From positions 17,739-81,738 of the forward strand of contig JBNKKH010000031.1 of NCBI GenBank assembly GCA_050291725.1: DNA of 64,000 nt. The letters are read 5' to 3'. Source of the stretch: JAAGZL01 sp050291725 (GTDB lineage Bacteria > Pseudomonadota > Gammaproteobacteria > Chromatiales > Chromatiaceae). Below are positions 52,152 through 59,747 of this stretch, one piece after another (within the stretch, counting starts at the first letter, position 1; the number at the start of each line of letters is the position of its first letter). Made by a program: the position numbers and the translations under genes. The notes beneath the pieces are model-generated. The model did no database searches, was not told the DNA's origin, and saw only the letters and a program-made list of their open reading frames with translations.

Positions 52152-52452
52152 TGGTGTGTGCAGGCTCGATGAGAACCCTTCGTTCGACAAGGCGCGCCGC
52201 GCCGCAGGACGCCGGAGCAAAGCGACGGCGCCCCGAAGGGGTGAGCCGCGCAGCGGTGAATCTATCCCTGCCATCTGATCAAGGCCCCGTTTTAGATGGG
52301 GCTTTTTGCTTTATTTGGTGTGTGCAGGCTCGATGAGAACCCTTCGTTCGACAAGGCGCGTAGGCAGGTTTTTGCTTCTGCAAAACCTGCACTCCCGCCA
52401 TCCTTGGCGGTCGCACGAGCCACGCCGCGGTGAATCTATCCTGCCATCTGAT
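52134..52452. repeat. Degenerate tandem repeat downstream of tRNA-Ser
   Basis: A 63-base block at 52134-52196 is repeated exactly at 52298-52360 (offset 164), and a second block, GCGGTGAATCTATC(C)CTGCC through GAT, recurs at 52253-52279 and 52427-52452. Between them, each unit holds an unrelated GC-rich centre (52197-52252 and 52361-52426). The GAATC..CCTGCC portion resembles the 3' end of the tRNA, and each copy of the first block begins with a terminator arm. The region 52108-52598 has no credible gene; open frames in it are artefacts. Confidence 0.75.
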
Positions 52453-52598
52453 AAAGCTATGTCTAGAGCCTTTTGCCATATCACCCTCAGTTCTCAAAAC
52501 TCACTTCCACTGTTGACACTAATCTTCACATAAGTCGAGAATGGGACTAGGCTTGTCCAATGAGCATATAAAACAATAACGAGGGAGAGCTTTTAGCA

Positions 52599-52913
52599 AT
52601 GTTGATTACCAATCTTGAAATCGTTCCAGGCAAAAAGGTGGTGAAACACCTGGGTTTGGTGCAGGGTAGTTCTGTCCGGGCCAAGCATGTGGGGAGAGAT
52701 TTAATGGCTGGCCTGAAAAATATCTTCGGAGGCGAATTAAAGGGATACACCGAGTTGTTACAGGAGTCCCGCGAAGAGGCCATGGAGAGAATACAGCAAC
52801 AAGCACGATCAGTAGGGGGTAACGCTATCCTCAATGTGCGCTTTTCAACTTCGAGCATTGCACAGGGTGCAGCCGAGATATACATATATGGCACTGCAGT
52901 TGTATTGGAGTAG
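52599..52913 (+). CDS. YbjQ family protein (PF01906)
   Basis: 104 residues: NLEIVPGKKVVKHLGLVQGS, DLMAGLKNIFGGELKGYTEL, REEAMERIQQQARSVGGNAI and NVRFSTSS, the whole YbjQ domain. It forms a pentameric ring in solved homologues, and once was called a heavy-metal-binding domain. Cytosolic here. It is followed after 3 bases by a membrane-anchored second copy and then an M48 protease, forming one operon. Function is not proven. Confidence 0.9.
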   Translation: MLITNLEIVPGKKVVKHLGLVQGSSVRAKHVGRDLMAGLKNIFGGELKGYTELLQESREEAMERIQQQARSVGGNAILNVRFSTSSIAQGAAEIYIYGTAVVLE

Positions 52914-52916
52914 GCT

Positions 52917-53375
52917 ATGTATGATCTAATTATTTTCCTTATTTTGCTTTCCCTCGGATATGGGTTTGGCAAATGGGCTGAATCAAAACACTATAAAAGC
53001 ATTCTAGAACGGGAAGAGGAGTTGAACGCACTGCCTGCTATTGCCAGCCGTTTCCCGCCTGTAGATAAGGTTTATGAGCAGGAACTGGTGATGGGAAGTG
53101 TGGTGATATCTATCGATTATTTTAAACGCTTTCTGGCTACCCTACGTAACCTGTTTGGTGGCAGGGTAGTTTCTTATGAGACGCTGATAGATAGGGCGCG
53201 CAGAGAGGCACTGTTGCGTATGAAAGCAGAGGCGAAGAAGATAGATGCCAAGATGGTGTTTAATGTGAAGTATGAGACCGCATCAATCTCCAAAGGCGTA
53301 AAGAACACTATTGGCTCGGTAGAAGTATTGGCCTATGGTACAGCCCTAATACCCATAGGCATCGATGCAGTATAG
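52917..53375 (+). CDS. Membrane-anchored YbjQ family protein
   Basis: 152 residues. An N-terminal helix (LIIFLILLSLGYGFGKWA) anchors it; the YbjQ domain follows (VVISIDYFKRFLATLRNLFG, RARREALLRMKAEAKKIDA, VFNVKYETASI). It is a diverged duplicate of the previous gene with added anchor. Its end overlaps the M48 protease start by 11 bases, so translation is coupled. A scaffold for the protease is possible (inference). Confidence 0.85.
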   Translation: MYDLIIFLILLSLGYGFGKWAESKHYKSILEREEELNALPAIASRFPPVDKVYEQELVMGSVVISIDYFKRFLATLRNLFGGRVVSYETLIDRARREALLRMKAEAKKIDAKMVFNVKYETASISKGVKNTIGSVEVLAYGTALIPIGIDAV

Positions 53376-54237
53376 TAATCCTAAGATTCCTGAGGGGATC
53401 AACACATCTAAAGAGCATCCGCTAAAAGAGTTTTTCATCCTAACAACCGGCGCTATCGCCGTGATCTTGTTAATTGCCGTGCTGCTCAGTTATTTCGGCG
53501 GCACCGTAGCCAGGCTGATTCCATTTGAGATGGAAAGGGATTGGACCCAAGGTGTTGTTGAAGACACTAAAGAGAGAAGTGAGCTGGAGCAATACCTAGA
53601 TTCGGTTAGTGATCGTGTTGCCAGGTCCATGCAGCTAGAGGACGAGTTCAAGATAAACCTGCGTTACTCATCGGGCGAAACAATAAATGGTTTTGCTACT
53701 CTTGGCGGCAATATCATTCTATTTAAGGGGCTGCTAGAGCTATTACCCAGCGAAGATGCCCTGGCAATGTTGATTGCCCATGAGATGGCCCATATCAAGC
53801 ATCGAGATCCAATTGTCAGCTTTGGCAGATCAGTCACCGTTCAGGCCGGACTGGCCATACTATTGGGGAATACAGATGCAAGCATACTAGGTAGTGCCGG
53901 TATATTTACCATCCTGCACTTTTCCCGGGAGATGGAGACAGAGGCGGACATTAAAGCATTTGCAGTAATTGCCGATATGTATGGGCATGTGGGCGGTGCC
54001 TCTGATCTATTTGGCCTGATAGCAGATGTCATGAAGAGAGAGGGCATGAGTGAACAACCGGCAATCTTTAGTTCACACCCACTGGACGGTATGCGTATTA
54101 AAACTATGCAAAACGTGGCGGAACAAAATGGTTGGCACTTGGATGGAAGGCGTACTCCCTTACCCACTAAATTTGCTCAGTGGCTAAAGGATTCTGAGAA
54201 GGAAGCAAACAGAGAGGAAAATAAAGAGGCAGATTAA
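53365..54237 (+). CDS. M48 family membrane metalloprotease
   Basis: 290 residues. One N-terminal helix (ITTGAIAVILLIAVLLSYF-like, read LTTGAIAVILLIAVLLSYF), zinc motif HEMAH in MLIAHEMAHIKHRD, and third ligand Glu in METEADIKAF. The periplasmic domain is M48B/HtpX-like in order, with a Glu/Asn-rich tail. It probably cuts misfolded or specific envelope proteins. The operon ybjQ-ybjQ-M48 is compact, with overlapping ends. Confidence 0.9.
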   Translation: MQYSNPKIPEGINTSKEHPLKEFFILTTGAIAVILLIAVLLSYFGGTVARLIPFEMERDWTQGVVEDTKERSELEQYLDSVSDRVARSMQLEDEFKINLRYSSGETINGFATLGGNIILFKGLLELLPSEDALAMLIAHEMAHIKHRDPIVSFGRSVTVQAGLAILLGNTDASILGSAGIFTILHFSREMETEADIKAFAVIADMYGHVGGASDLFGLIADVMKREGMSEQPAIFSSHPLDGMRIKTMQNVAEQNGWHLDGRRTPLPTKFAQWLKDSEKEANREENKEAD

Positions 54238-54390
54238 TTTTGCGCTAGAAATTAATTAGATCTAATACAAAAGGTTAGTAGCCAGTTTCGAACATTGAGA
54301 TTGAACAGGTTTCATCTAAACATGCATGGTTTTATGGATAGATGTGACTAAGAGCAGCGTCATGGTTAGTTATTGTTCCCGGGAGAACTG

Positions 54391-55779
54391 GTGTTTACAC
54401 TTTCGCAGAAAATCATTGGTCTTATTGCAATTGGTCTGGTTGTTTACTCTTTGTTTGTACTTCAAACTCAGGAAGATTTGATCGAAAGCACACTTTTTGA
54501 TCAGGTAAAGAAACAGGTGTTGGTGTTTTTAGACGGACTGGAGAGAGAGATTACACTGCTTCCAGATCCGTTGAACCAGACGGCTTTGCAGAAGATGGTT
54601 CAGCGTTCTCTTCCACACAAGGAAAATCTTGAGTTCTCAATTTACCGGCTCTACATATATGATCGCGACGGAAATATACTTGCCGACACTAGTGGGAAGA
54701 AAAAAAAGGAAATAAAAAAATATTCTAGGGAGGTTCTCAGAAGCGGGAAAAGCCATCTGGGCGATAATGTAGAGTGGAAAACCGATGAGGTACAAGGACG
54801 TAAGATTCAGGTAGTAGAGGTGCTTACTCCACTCCATGTCGCAGGGAAGGTGGTTGGCGTTATCGAAGTGGAAGTGGATATTGAAAAGACCAAGAATACA
54901 ATTCAACAGATTGATGATGCATATGAATTTCGAACCCTAGCTGCTTCGGTGGTGGGAGGCCTAGTAATGATGTGGTTTCTCTGGCTGGTGGTGCAACGAG
55001 GGTTGTTAGGTCCTGTCCTCGAGATTGGAGAAATGTCCCATAGCATTGCTGAAGGTGACCTGAGCGGTCGTCTGGATCGGCTTAAGGTTCAAGGACGTGG
55101 TGAGTTGGCTCAATTGGGGCGCGCGGTAAATACCATGGCTGACAGTATTCAACAGCTTATGGAGGAGCAGGAAGCGGCATATATCCAGGTTATGCAATCC
55201 CTTGCCAAGGCGCTGGAAGCCAAGGACCCATACACAGCGGGACACTCCAGCAGGGTTGCTTTTTGGTCGGTGCGTCTAGGTTTGCACATGGGGTTGCCGG
55301 AGGAAGAGATTAAGATTCTGAAGCAGGGTGCTTTAATGCATGATCTAGGAAAGATCGCTATCCCAGACGCCATTTTGAACAAGCCAGATAAGCTTACTGA
55401 TGAAGAGTTTGCAGCTATGCGCAGTCATCCAGTGATGACTGCGAAAATTATGCGACCGTTACATCGTTTTGATAGGCACCGCGAGATAGCCTCCTGGCAT
55501 CACGAGCGGTGGGACGGACGTGGTTATCCAGATGGTTTGCAGGGAGAGGAGATTCCCATACTAGCCAGGATTGTGTCTGTTGCTGATACTTGGGATGCCA
55601 TGACCGGGGATCGGGTATATCGTAAGGGGATGTCTGTTGAGCGGGCGCTAGAGATACTAGAGAAGGAGCGTGATTCCGGGCAGTGGGATCCTGAGGTAGT
55701 GGATGCTTTTCTGCAGATGGTTCAGCAAGAAGGAGCAGACTCGATTGAAGTCAGCCAAGAAACACTAGATAAGGGTTAA
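54391..55779 (+). CDS. HAMP-HD-GYP membrane c-di-GMP phosphodiesterase
   Basis: 462 residues from GTG 54391, with GGGAG 5 bases upstream; a TTG at 54373 is an alternative. Two membrane helices (about 6-25 and 180-205) enclose a periplasmic sensor; HAMP about 205-260; HD-GYP with HDLGK at about 317 and HHERWDGRGYPDG about 370-382, so catalytic metal ligands are present. It degrades c-di-GMP to GMP in response to an external signal. With the GGDEF-EAL and PilZ proteins it forms the c-di-GMP set in this window. Confidence 0.92.
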   Translation: MFTLSQKIIGLIAIGLVVYSLFVLQTQEDLIESTLFDQVKKQVLVFLDGLEREITLLPDPLNQTALQKMVQRSLPHKENLEFSIYRLYIYDRDGNILADTSGKKKKEIKKYSREVLRSGKSHLGDNVEWKTDEVQGRKIQVVEVLTPLHVAGKVVGVIEVEVDIEKTKNTIQQIDDAYEFRTLAASVVGGLVMMWFLWLVVQRGLLGPVLEIGEMSHSIAEGDLSGRLDRLKVQGRGELAQLGRAVNTMADSIQQLMEEQEAAYIQVMQSLAKALEAKDPYTAGHSSRVAFWSVRLGLHMGLPEEEIKILKQGALMHDLGKIAIPDAILNKPDKLTDEEFAAMRSHPVMTAKIMRPLHRFDRHREIASWHHERWDGRGYPDGLQGEEIPILARIVSVADTWDAMTGDRVYRKGMSVERALEILEKERDSGQWDPEVVDAFLQMVQQEGADSIEVSQETLDKG

Positions 55780-55807
55780 ACTTAGCAGAATAAAGGGGCG
55801 GAGACCC

Positions 55808-56239
55808 TTATGCGCTGGATGCAGGATTATTCCTTACGCGCACCACCACATCGATACTGTGCAGTTCCGTTCCGTTTGGCAGTTTATCTGGGGATGGTAC
55901 TGAAAATACCTCTGGATCAAAATCAGTTAGTTCACCGGTGTCGATATTGAAGAAGTGGTGATGACGGCTGGTGTTGGAGTCGTAAAACGTTCTGCTGGAA
56001 TCAGCCTTGATCTCTCGCACCAGTCCCTGCTCTGAGAACAATCCCATGGTGTTGTAAACGGTTGCTCTTGATACATTGGCCGCGACTTTGACCCGATCAT
56101 AGATCTCATCGGCAGTTAGATGTTGATTCCGCTCGAAGACAATCCCGGCAATTGCCATGCGTTGGGATGTTGGATATACCCCATGGTGCTTTAATAGTGC
56201 GGCATAATCGCTGTGTTGCTGCGGCGTCTTCATCTTCAT
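55808..56239 (-). CDS. Fur-superfamily regulator lacking cysteines (PerR/Irr-like)
   Basis: 143 residues from ATG 56239 (MKMKTPQQ); another ATG lies two codons on. Winged-helix DNA-binding domain (HGVYPTSQRMAIAGIVFERN, VSRATVYNTMGLFSEQGLV) and C-terminal dimer domain with HHHFFNIDTGELTDF. There is no cysteine anywhere, so the usual structural zinc site is missing, as in Irr-type members. katG lies upstream on the same strand, and a regulator of peroxide or haem/iron response is likely. A good promoter sits almost on top of the start codon. Confidence 0.85.
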   Translation of the reverse strand: MKMKTPQQHSDYAALLKHHGVYPTSQRMAIAGIVFERNQHLTADEIYDRVKVAANVSRATVYNTMGLFSEQGLVREIKADSSRTFYDSNTSRHHHFFNIDTGELTDFDPEVFSVPSPDKLPNGTELHSIDVVVRVRNNPASSA

Positions 56240-56247
56240 AGACAACA

Positions 56248-56277
56248 ATTATAGGGGGTATTACCCGGTCTCGGCAA
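56248..56277 (-). promoter_or_regulatory. Promoter and inverted repeat for the Fur-family gene
   Basis: On the minus strand TTGCCG (56272-56277) is 18 bases from TATAAT (56248-56253), a strong sigma-70 promoter. The start codon at 56239 would lie only a few bases from the transcript start, so the mRNA may be nearly leaderless. GGGTA-A-TACCC between the two boxes is a possible operator for autoregulation. Confidence 0.55.
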
Positions 56278-56301
56278 TGAAAAATATAGATTCTGGCATG
56301 T

Positions 56302-56451
56302 TTAATTAAGGCCGTAGACGGCTAAAACCACCGGGATGGATAGCCAAAACAGTCCTTTCATCAGAAAAAACAGGGGTAATGCCCAGGCCAGTTTCTTCAG
56401 CCATATTTTCTTCTGTACTGCAGTTAACGGGTCATTGCGTCGTATCCTCAT
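56302..56451 (-). CDS. Small single-helix membrane protein between katG and the Fur-like gene
   Basis: 49 residues read from the minus strand: ATG at 56449-56451 with GGGAG 7 bases upstream, TAA at 56302-56304. It begins MRIRRNDPLTAVQKKIWLKK (basic, cytoplasmic), then one hydrophobic helix LAWALPLFFLMKGLFWLSIP and VVLAVYGLN. It lies 75 bases after katG on the same strand. No family is recognised with certainty. Role unknown; co-expression with katG is likely. Confidence 0.75.
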   Translation of the reverse strand: MRIRRNDPLTAVQKKIWLKKLAWALPLFFLMKGLFWLSIPVVLAVYGLN

Positions 56452-56494
56452 TGTGTTACTCCCATATCCTGAAATACCAGATCGGCAGTTGATT

Positions 56495-56514
56495 TGGCCA
56501 CCTCCATGTGGCCA
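56495..56514. terminator. Short perfect hairpin after katG
   Basis: TGGCCAC (56495-56501) pairs with GTGGCCA (56508-56514) across CTCCAT, 13 bases beyond the katG stop. No U-run; it may attenuate rather than end transcription into the small gene. Confidence 0.5.
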
Positions 56515-56526
56515 TAGTTACACCCT

Positions 56527-58686
56527 TTAGGTTATATCGAAGCGATCTAGGTGCATAACCTTACTCCAGGCCGCCACGAAGTCTTGCACAAACTTCTCCT
56601 GAGAGTCGGCGGTGGCGTAGACCTCAGCCAGGGCGCGTAACTCAGAGTTTGAACCGAAGATCAGGTCTACTCGGGTAGCGGTCCATTTCACCTTCCCTGT
56701 CTTACGGTCGCTGCCTGCAAACACCTCTTCGTCTTGTGACGTTGCCTTCCAAGCAGTACCCATGTCGAGCAGATTGACGAAAAAGTCGTTGCTTAACACC
56801 TCCGGCCGCTCGGTGAAGACACCATTTGTGGACTGTCCGAAGTTGGCATTCAAAACACGCATGCCACCCACAAGCACCGTCATCTCCGGCGGGGTAAGGG
56901 TTAACAGTTGCGCCTTATCCACCAGTAGTTCCTCGGCCGATACGCTGTACTTGGCTTTTTGGTAGTTACGGAAACCATCAGCGATAGGCTCCAGATAGGC
57001 GAAGGACTCTACATCGGTCTGCTCCTGCGAGGCATCCATACGGCCCGGTGTAAACGGAACGGTTATTTCGATACCTGCACTCTTTGCCGCCTGTTCAACG
57101 CCGGCGCATCCCGCCAGCACGATAAGATCAGCCAGTGAGACCCTCTTATTAAACTCACTCTGGATAACTTCCAGGGTCTTTAGTACCTTGGCCAACTGCT
57201 TGGGTTGGTTGACCTCCCAACCCTTCTGTGGCGCCAGGCGAATGCGGGCGCCGTTGACGCCGCCGCGCATGTCAGAGCCGCGAAAGGTGGAAGCCGCAGC
57301 CCACGCAGTAGATACCAGCTCGGAGACTGAAAGTCCTGATGCCAGTATCTTCTTTTTCAGGTCGGCAACATCCTTATCGTCGATCAACTCATGATCCACC
57401 GCTGGGATCGGGTCCTGCCAGATCAGCTCTTCATCCGGTACCTCTGGACCGAGATAGCGCGCACGTGGTCCCATATCGCGATGAGTCAGCTTGAACCAGG
57501 CCCGGGCGAAGGCGTCGGCAAACTCTTCTGGGTGCTCATAGAAACGGCGCGAGATCTTCTCATAGGCTGGATCAAAGCGCAGGGATAGGTCTGTGGTCAG
57601 CATGGTGGGCATGTGGCTCTTTGCCGGGTCGTGGGCATCCGGTATCGTCTTGTCCGCCTCTTTGGCGACCCACTGGTGCGCGCCTGCCGGACTCTTCGAC
57701 AGTTCCCATTCATAGCCAAACAGATTCTCGAAAAAGTTGTTGCTCCACTGGGTAGGTGTAGTGGTCCAGGTGACCTCCAGGCCGCTGGTGATGGTGTCAC
57801 CGGCCTTGCCTGTACCATGGCTGCTGGCCCAACCAAGGCCCTGTTCCTCGATACCTGCTGCCTCCGGTTCCGCACCTACAAGAGCAGCATCTCCAGCACC
57901 GTGGGTCTTGCCGAAGCTGTGGCCTCCGGCGATCAGCGCCACCGTCTCTTCATCGTTCATGGCCATACGCGCAAAGGTCTCGCGTATGTCTTTGGCGGCG
58001 GCAACCGGGTCTGGGTTGCCGTTGGGGCCTTCCGGGTTCACATAGATCAGTCCCATCTGCACAGCGGCCAAGGGGTTTTCCAGATCTTCATGCTCGCCGG
58101 AGTAACGCTTATCTTCCAGCCACTCAGATTCCGTACCCCAATAGATATCCTGTTCCGGTTCCCATATGTCCTCACGTCCACCACCGAAACCGAAGGTCTT
58201 GAATCCCATGGATTCCAAGGCCACGTTACCGGCCAGGATCATAAGGTCGGCCCAGGAGATTTTTCGTCCATACTTCTGCTTCACAGGCCAGAGCAGTCGG
58301 CGCGCCTTGTCCAGATTGACGTTGTCGGGCCAACTGTTTAGTGGAGCAAAACGTTGGTTGCCTGTTCCGCCGCCGCCGCGACCATCGCCGCTGCGATAGG
58401 TGCCGGCGCTATGCCATGCCATGCGAACGAACAGGGGGCCGTAGTGGCCGAAGTCCGCCGGCCACCACTCCTGTGAATCGGTCATCACTGCATGCAGATC
58501 CTGTTTGACCGCATCCAGATCCAGGCTCTTGAACTCCTCCGCGTAGTCGAAATCTTCACCCATAGGGTTGGATTTGGCGGAGTGCTGGCGCAGGATCTCC
58601 AGCCGTAGTTTGTTGGGCCACCAGTCACGGTTCGACGTGCCACCGCCCGCTGTCTGATGGAACGGGCATTTGCTGTTTTCAGTCAT
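56527..58686 (-). CDS. katG: Catalase-peroxidase KatG
   Basis: 719 residues, full fused two-domain length. Distal haem side RMAWHSAGTYR with Arg, Trp and His; crosslink tyrosine in MGLIYVNPEGPNG; proximal His in VALIAGGHSFGKTHG; second, haem-free peroxidase-like domain from about residue 420. It decomposes hydrogen peroxide, probably in the cytosol. It diverges from a peroxiredoxin gene across a 349-base region containing an OxyR site. Confidence 0.98.
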   Translation of the reverse strand: MTENSKCPFHQTAGGGTSNRDWWPNKLRLEILRQHSAKSNPMGEDFDYAEEFKSLDLDAVKQDLHAVMTDSQEWWPADFGHYGPLFVRMAWHSAGTYRSGDGRGGGGTGNQRFAPLNSWPDNVNLDKARRLLWPVKQKYGRKISWADLMILAGNVALESMGFKTFGFGGGREDIWEPEQDIYWGTESEWLEDKRYSGEHEDLENPLAAVQMGLIYVNPEGPNGNPDPVAAAKDIRETFARMAMNDEETVALIAGGHSFGKTHGAGDAALVGAEPEAAGIEEQGLGWASSHGTGKAGDTITSGLEVTWTTTPTQWSNNFFENLFGYEWELSKSPAGAHQWVAKEADKTIPDAHDPAKSHMPTMLTTDLSLRFDPAYEKISRRFYEHPEEFADAFARAWFKLTHRDMGPRARYLGPEVPDEELIWQDPIPAVDHELIDDKDVADLKKKILASGLSVSELVSTAWAAASTFRGSDMRGGVNGARIRLAPQKGWEVNQPKQLAKVLKTLEVIQSEFNKRVSLADLIVLAGCAGVEQAAKSAGIEITVPFTPGRMDASQEQTDVESFAYLEPIADGFRNYQKAKYSVSAEELLVDKAQLLTLTPPEMTVLVGGMRVLNANFGQSTNGVFTERPEVLSNDFFVNLLDMGTAWKATSQDEEVFAGSDRKTGKVKWTATRVDLIFGSNSELRALAEVYATADSQEKFVQDFVAAWSKVMHLDRFDIT

Positions 58687-59035
58687 AACCTTATCTCCAT
58701 TGGTTTTAGTAATTACACGCTAGTCACCCGTTTTTGGGTGTCCCTGTTAATAACTCTATATGTAGATAAGTAATAGTAGAAATCGTTAATTACGTTATTA
58801 GTAATCGTCAATAGCTATTAATATGAGACTGCAAGATATCATCCCATGATTACCACGCTAATACTGTTGTATATCTATGTGCACAGCAACTGAAATATAG
58901 GTGATAACTATTAAAACGATACAATAAAACGATTTCACAAAATTATCTGTGTCCTCTAGATTACCTCTTAACCACTCGCATTGGGGTGGAGCAATTAGAT
59001 TTTCAATACAAACATATATTTAAGAGGACACTGTT
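58687..59035. other. Divergent control region of katG and the peroxiredoxin gene
   Basis: No gene in 349 AT-rich bases. It holds the OxyR site at 58897-58933, a direct repeat AATCGT(T/C)AAT at 58781-58790 and 58803-58812 (22 bases apart, two helical turns), and ATAGCTAT at 58811-58818. The AACGATTTC core appears here twice in opposite orientations (58779-58788 and 58927-58936). Confidence 0.6.
58897..58933 (+). promoter_or_regulatory. OxyR tetramer-type binding site
   Basis: Four half-sites with 7-base gaps: ATAG (58897), CTAT (58908), ATAC (58919), CGAT (58930). Known OxyR consensus is ATAG-N7-CTAT-N7-ATAG-N7-CTAT, so the first two are perfect and the last two each differ by one base. It lies about 100 bases upstream of the peroxiredoxin ATG and about 210 upstream of katG, and an oxyR gene is 0.8 kb away. 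Confidence 0.75.
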
Positions 59036-59689
59036 ATGGAAGTTGTTAATACACCTGTAAGCGCTATGCCACGTCTCAACGAGGCGGCGCCGAATTTTGA
59101 GGCCCCGACCACCCATGGGGTCAAAAAGCTGGAAGACTACCGTGGAAAATGGTTGGTACTATTTTCCCATCCGGCCGACTTTACCCCGGTCTGCACAACA
59201 GAGTTCATGGCCTTCGCCAAGAGACACAAGGAGTTCCAGGCGGTGAATTGTGAGCTGCTGGGTCTCTCCATCGACAGCCACTTCTCTCACGTGGCCTGGG
59301 TGCGCAATATCAAGGAGAAGTTTGGGGTGGATATCGAATTCCCGATCATCGCTGATCTCTCCATGCAAGTAGCAAGGGCCTACGGTATGATCCAGCCGGG
59401 CGCCAGCGATACTTCTGCGGTACGCGCCACTTTCGTGATTGATCCAGAAGGGGTGTTGCGGGCCATGGTCTACTATCCCATGACCAACGGCCGCTCCATC
59501 GACGAGTTCCTGCGCCTGATTAAGGCGTTGCAGACCACCGATAGCCACGGGGTAGCAACCCCAGAGAACTGGCAACCTGGGGATATGGTAATCGTGCCAC
59601 CGCCTGCCAGTGTGGAAGAGGCAGAGGTACGCATGGCCAACGATGAGTATGAATGCACCGACTGGTATTTCTGTAAGAAGGCTGTGTAG
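59036..59689 (+). CDS. Prx6-type peroxiredoxin with C-terminal cysteines
   Basis: 217 residues. Thioredoxin-like fold with HPADFTPVCTTE, peroxidatic Cys53. Two more cysteines near the end, Cys207 and Cys213 in ECTDWYFC, match the layout of the archaeal Aeropyrum-type thioredoxin peroxidase. It reduces hydrogen peroxide and alkyl hydroperoxides. The start ATG follows AAGAGGAC. A strong terminator follows. Gene order katG-prx-oxyR and the OxyR site make peroxide induction very likely. Confidence 0.93.
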   Translation: MEVVNTPVSAMPRLNEAAPNFEAPTTHGVKKLEDYRGKWLVLFSHPADFTPVCTTEFMAFAKRHKEFQAVNCELLGLSIDSHFSHVAWVRNIKEKFGVDIEFPIIADLSMQVARAYGMIQPGASDTSAVRATFVIDPEGVLRAMVYYPMTNGRSIDEFLRLIKALQTTDSHGVATPENWQPGDMVIVPPPASVEEAEVRMANDEYECTDWYFCKKAV

Positions 59690-59712
59690 TTATAGCAACT
59701 TATGGATAAGAT

Positions 59713-59737
59713 AAAGGCGGGGCCATGCCCCGCCTTT
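59713..59737. terminator. Bidirectional terminator between the peroxiredoxin gene and oxyR
   Basis: A perfect 11-bp stem AAAGGCGGGGC / GCCCCGCCTTT with a 3-base CAT loop separates convergent genes; T-rich sequence follows on both strands. Confidence 0.85.
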
Positions 59738-59747
59738 CATGTTTATA

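Noticed and set aside
52068..52497. Open frames on both strands across the tRNA-Ser repeat
   Set aside because: They translate tRNA 3' sequence, terminator arms and the repeat; no ribosome site and the product is a familiar annotation artefact.
57613..58341. 242-codon plus-strand frame opposite katG
   Set aside because: It is the shadow of the GC-skewed katG codons; katG is certain and the opposite frame has no ribosome site or motif.
58774..58811. Second OxyR site close to katG
   Set aside because: Only one of four half-sites (ATAG) fits at 11-base spacing; too weak to call.
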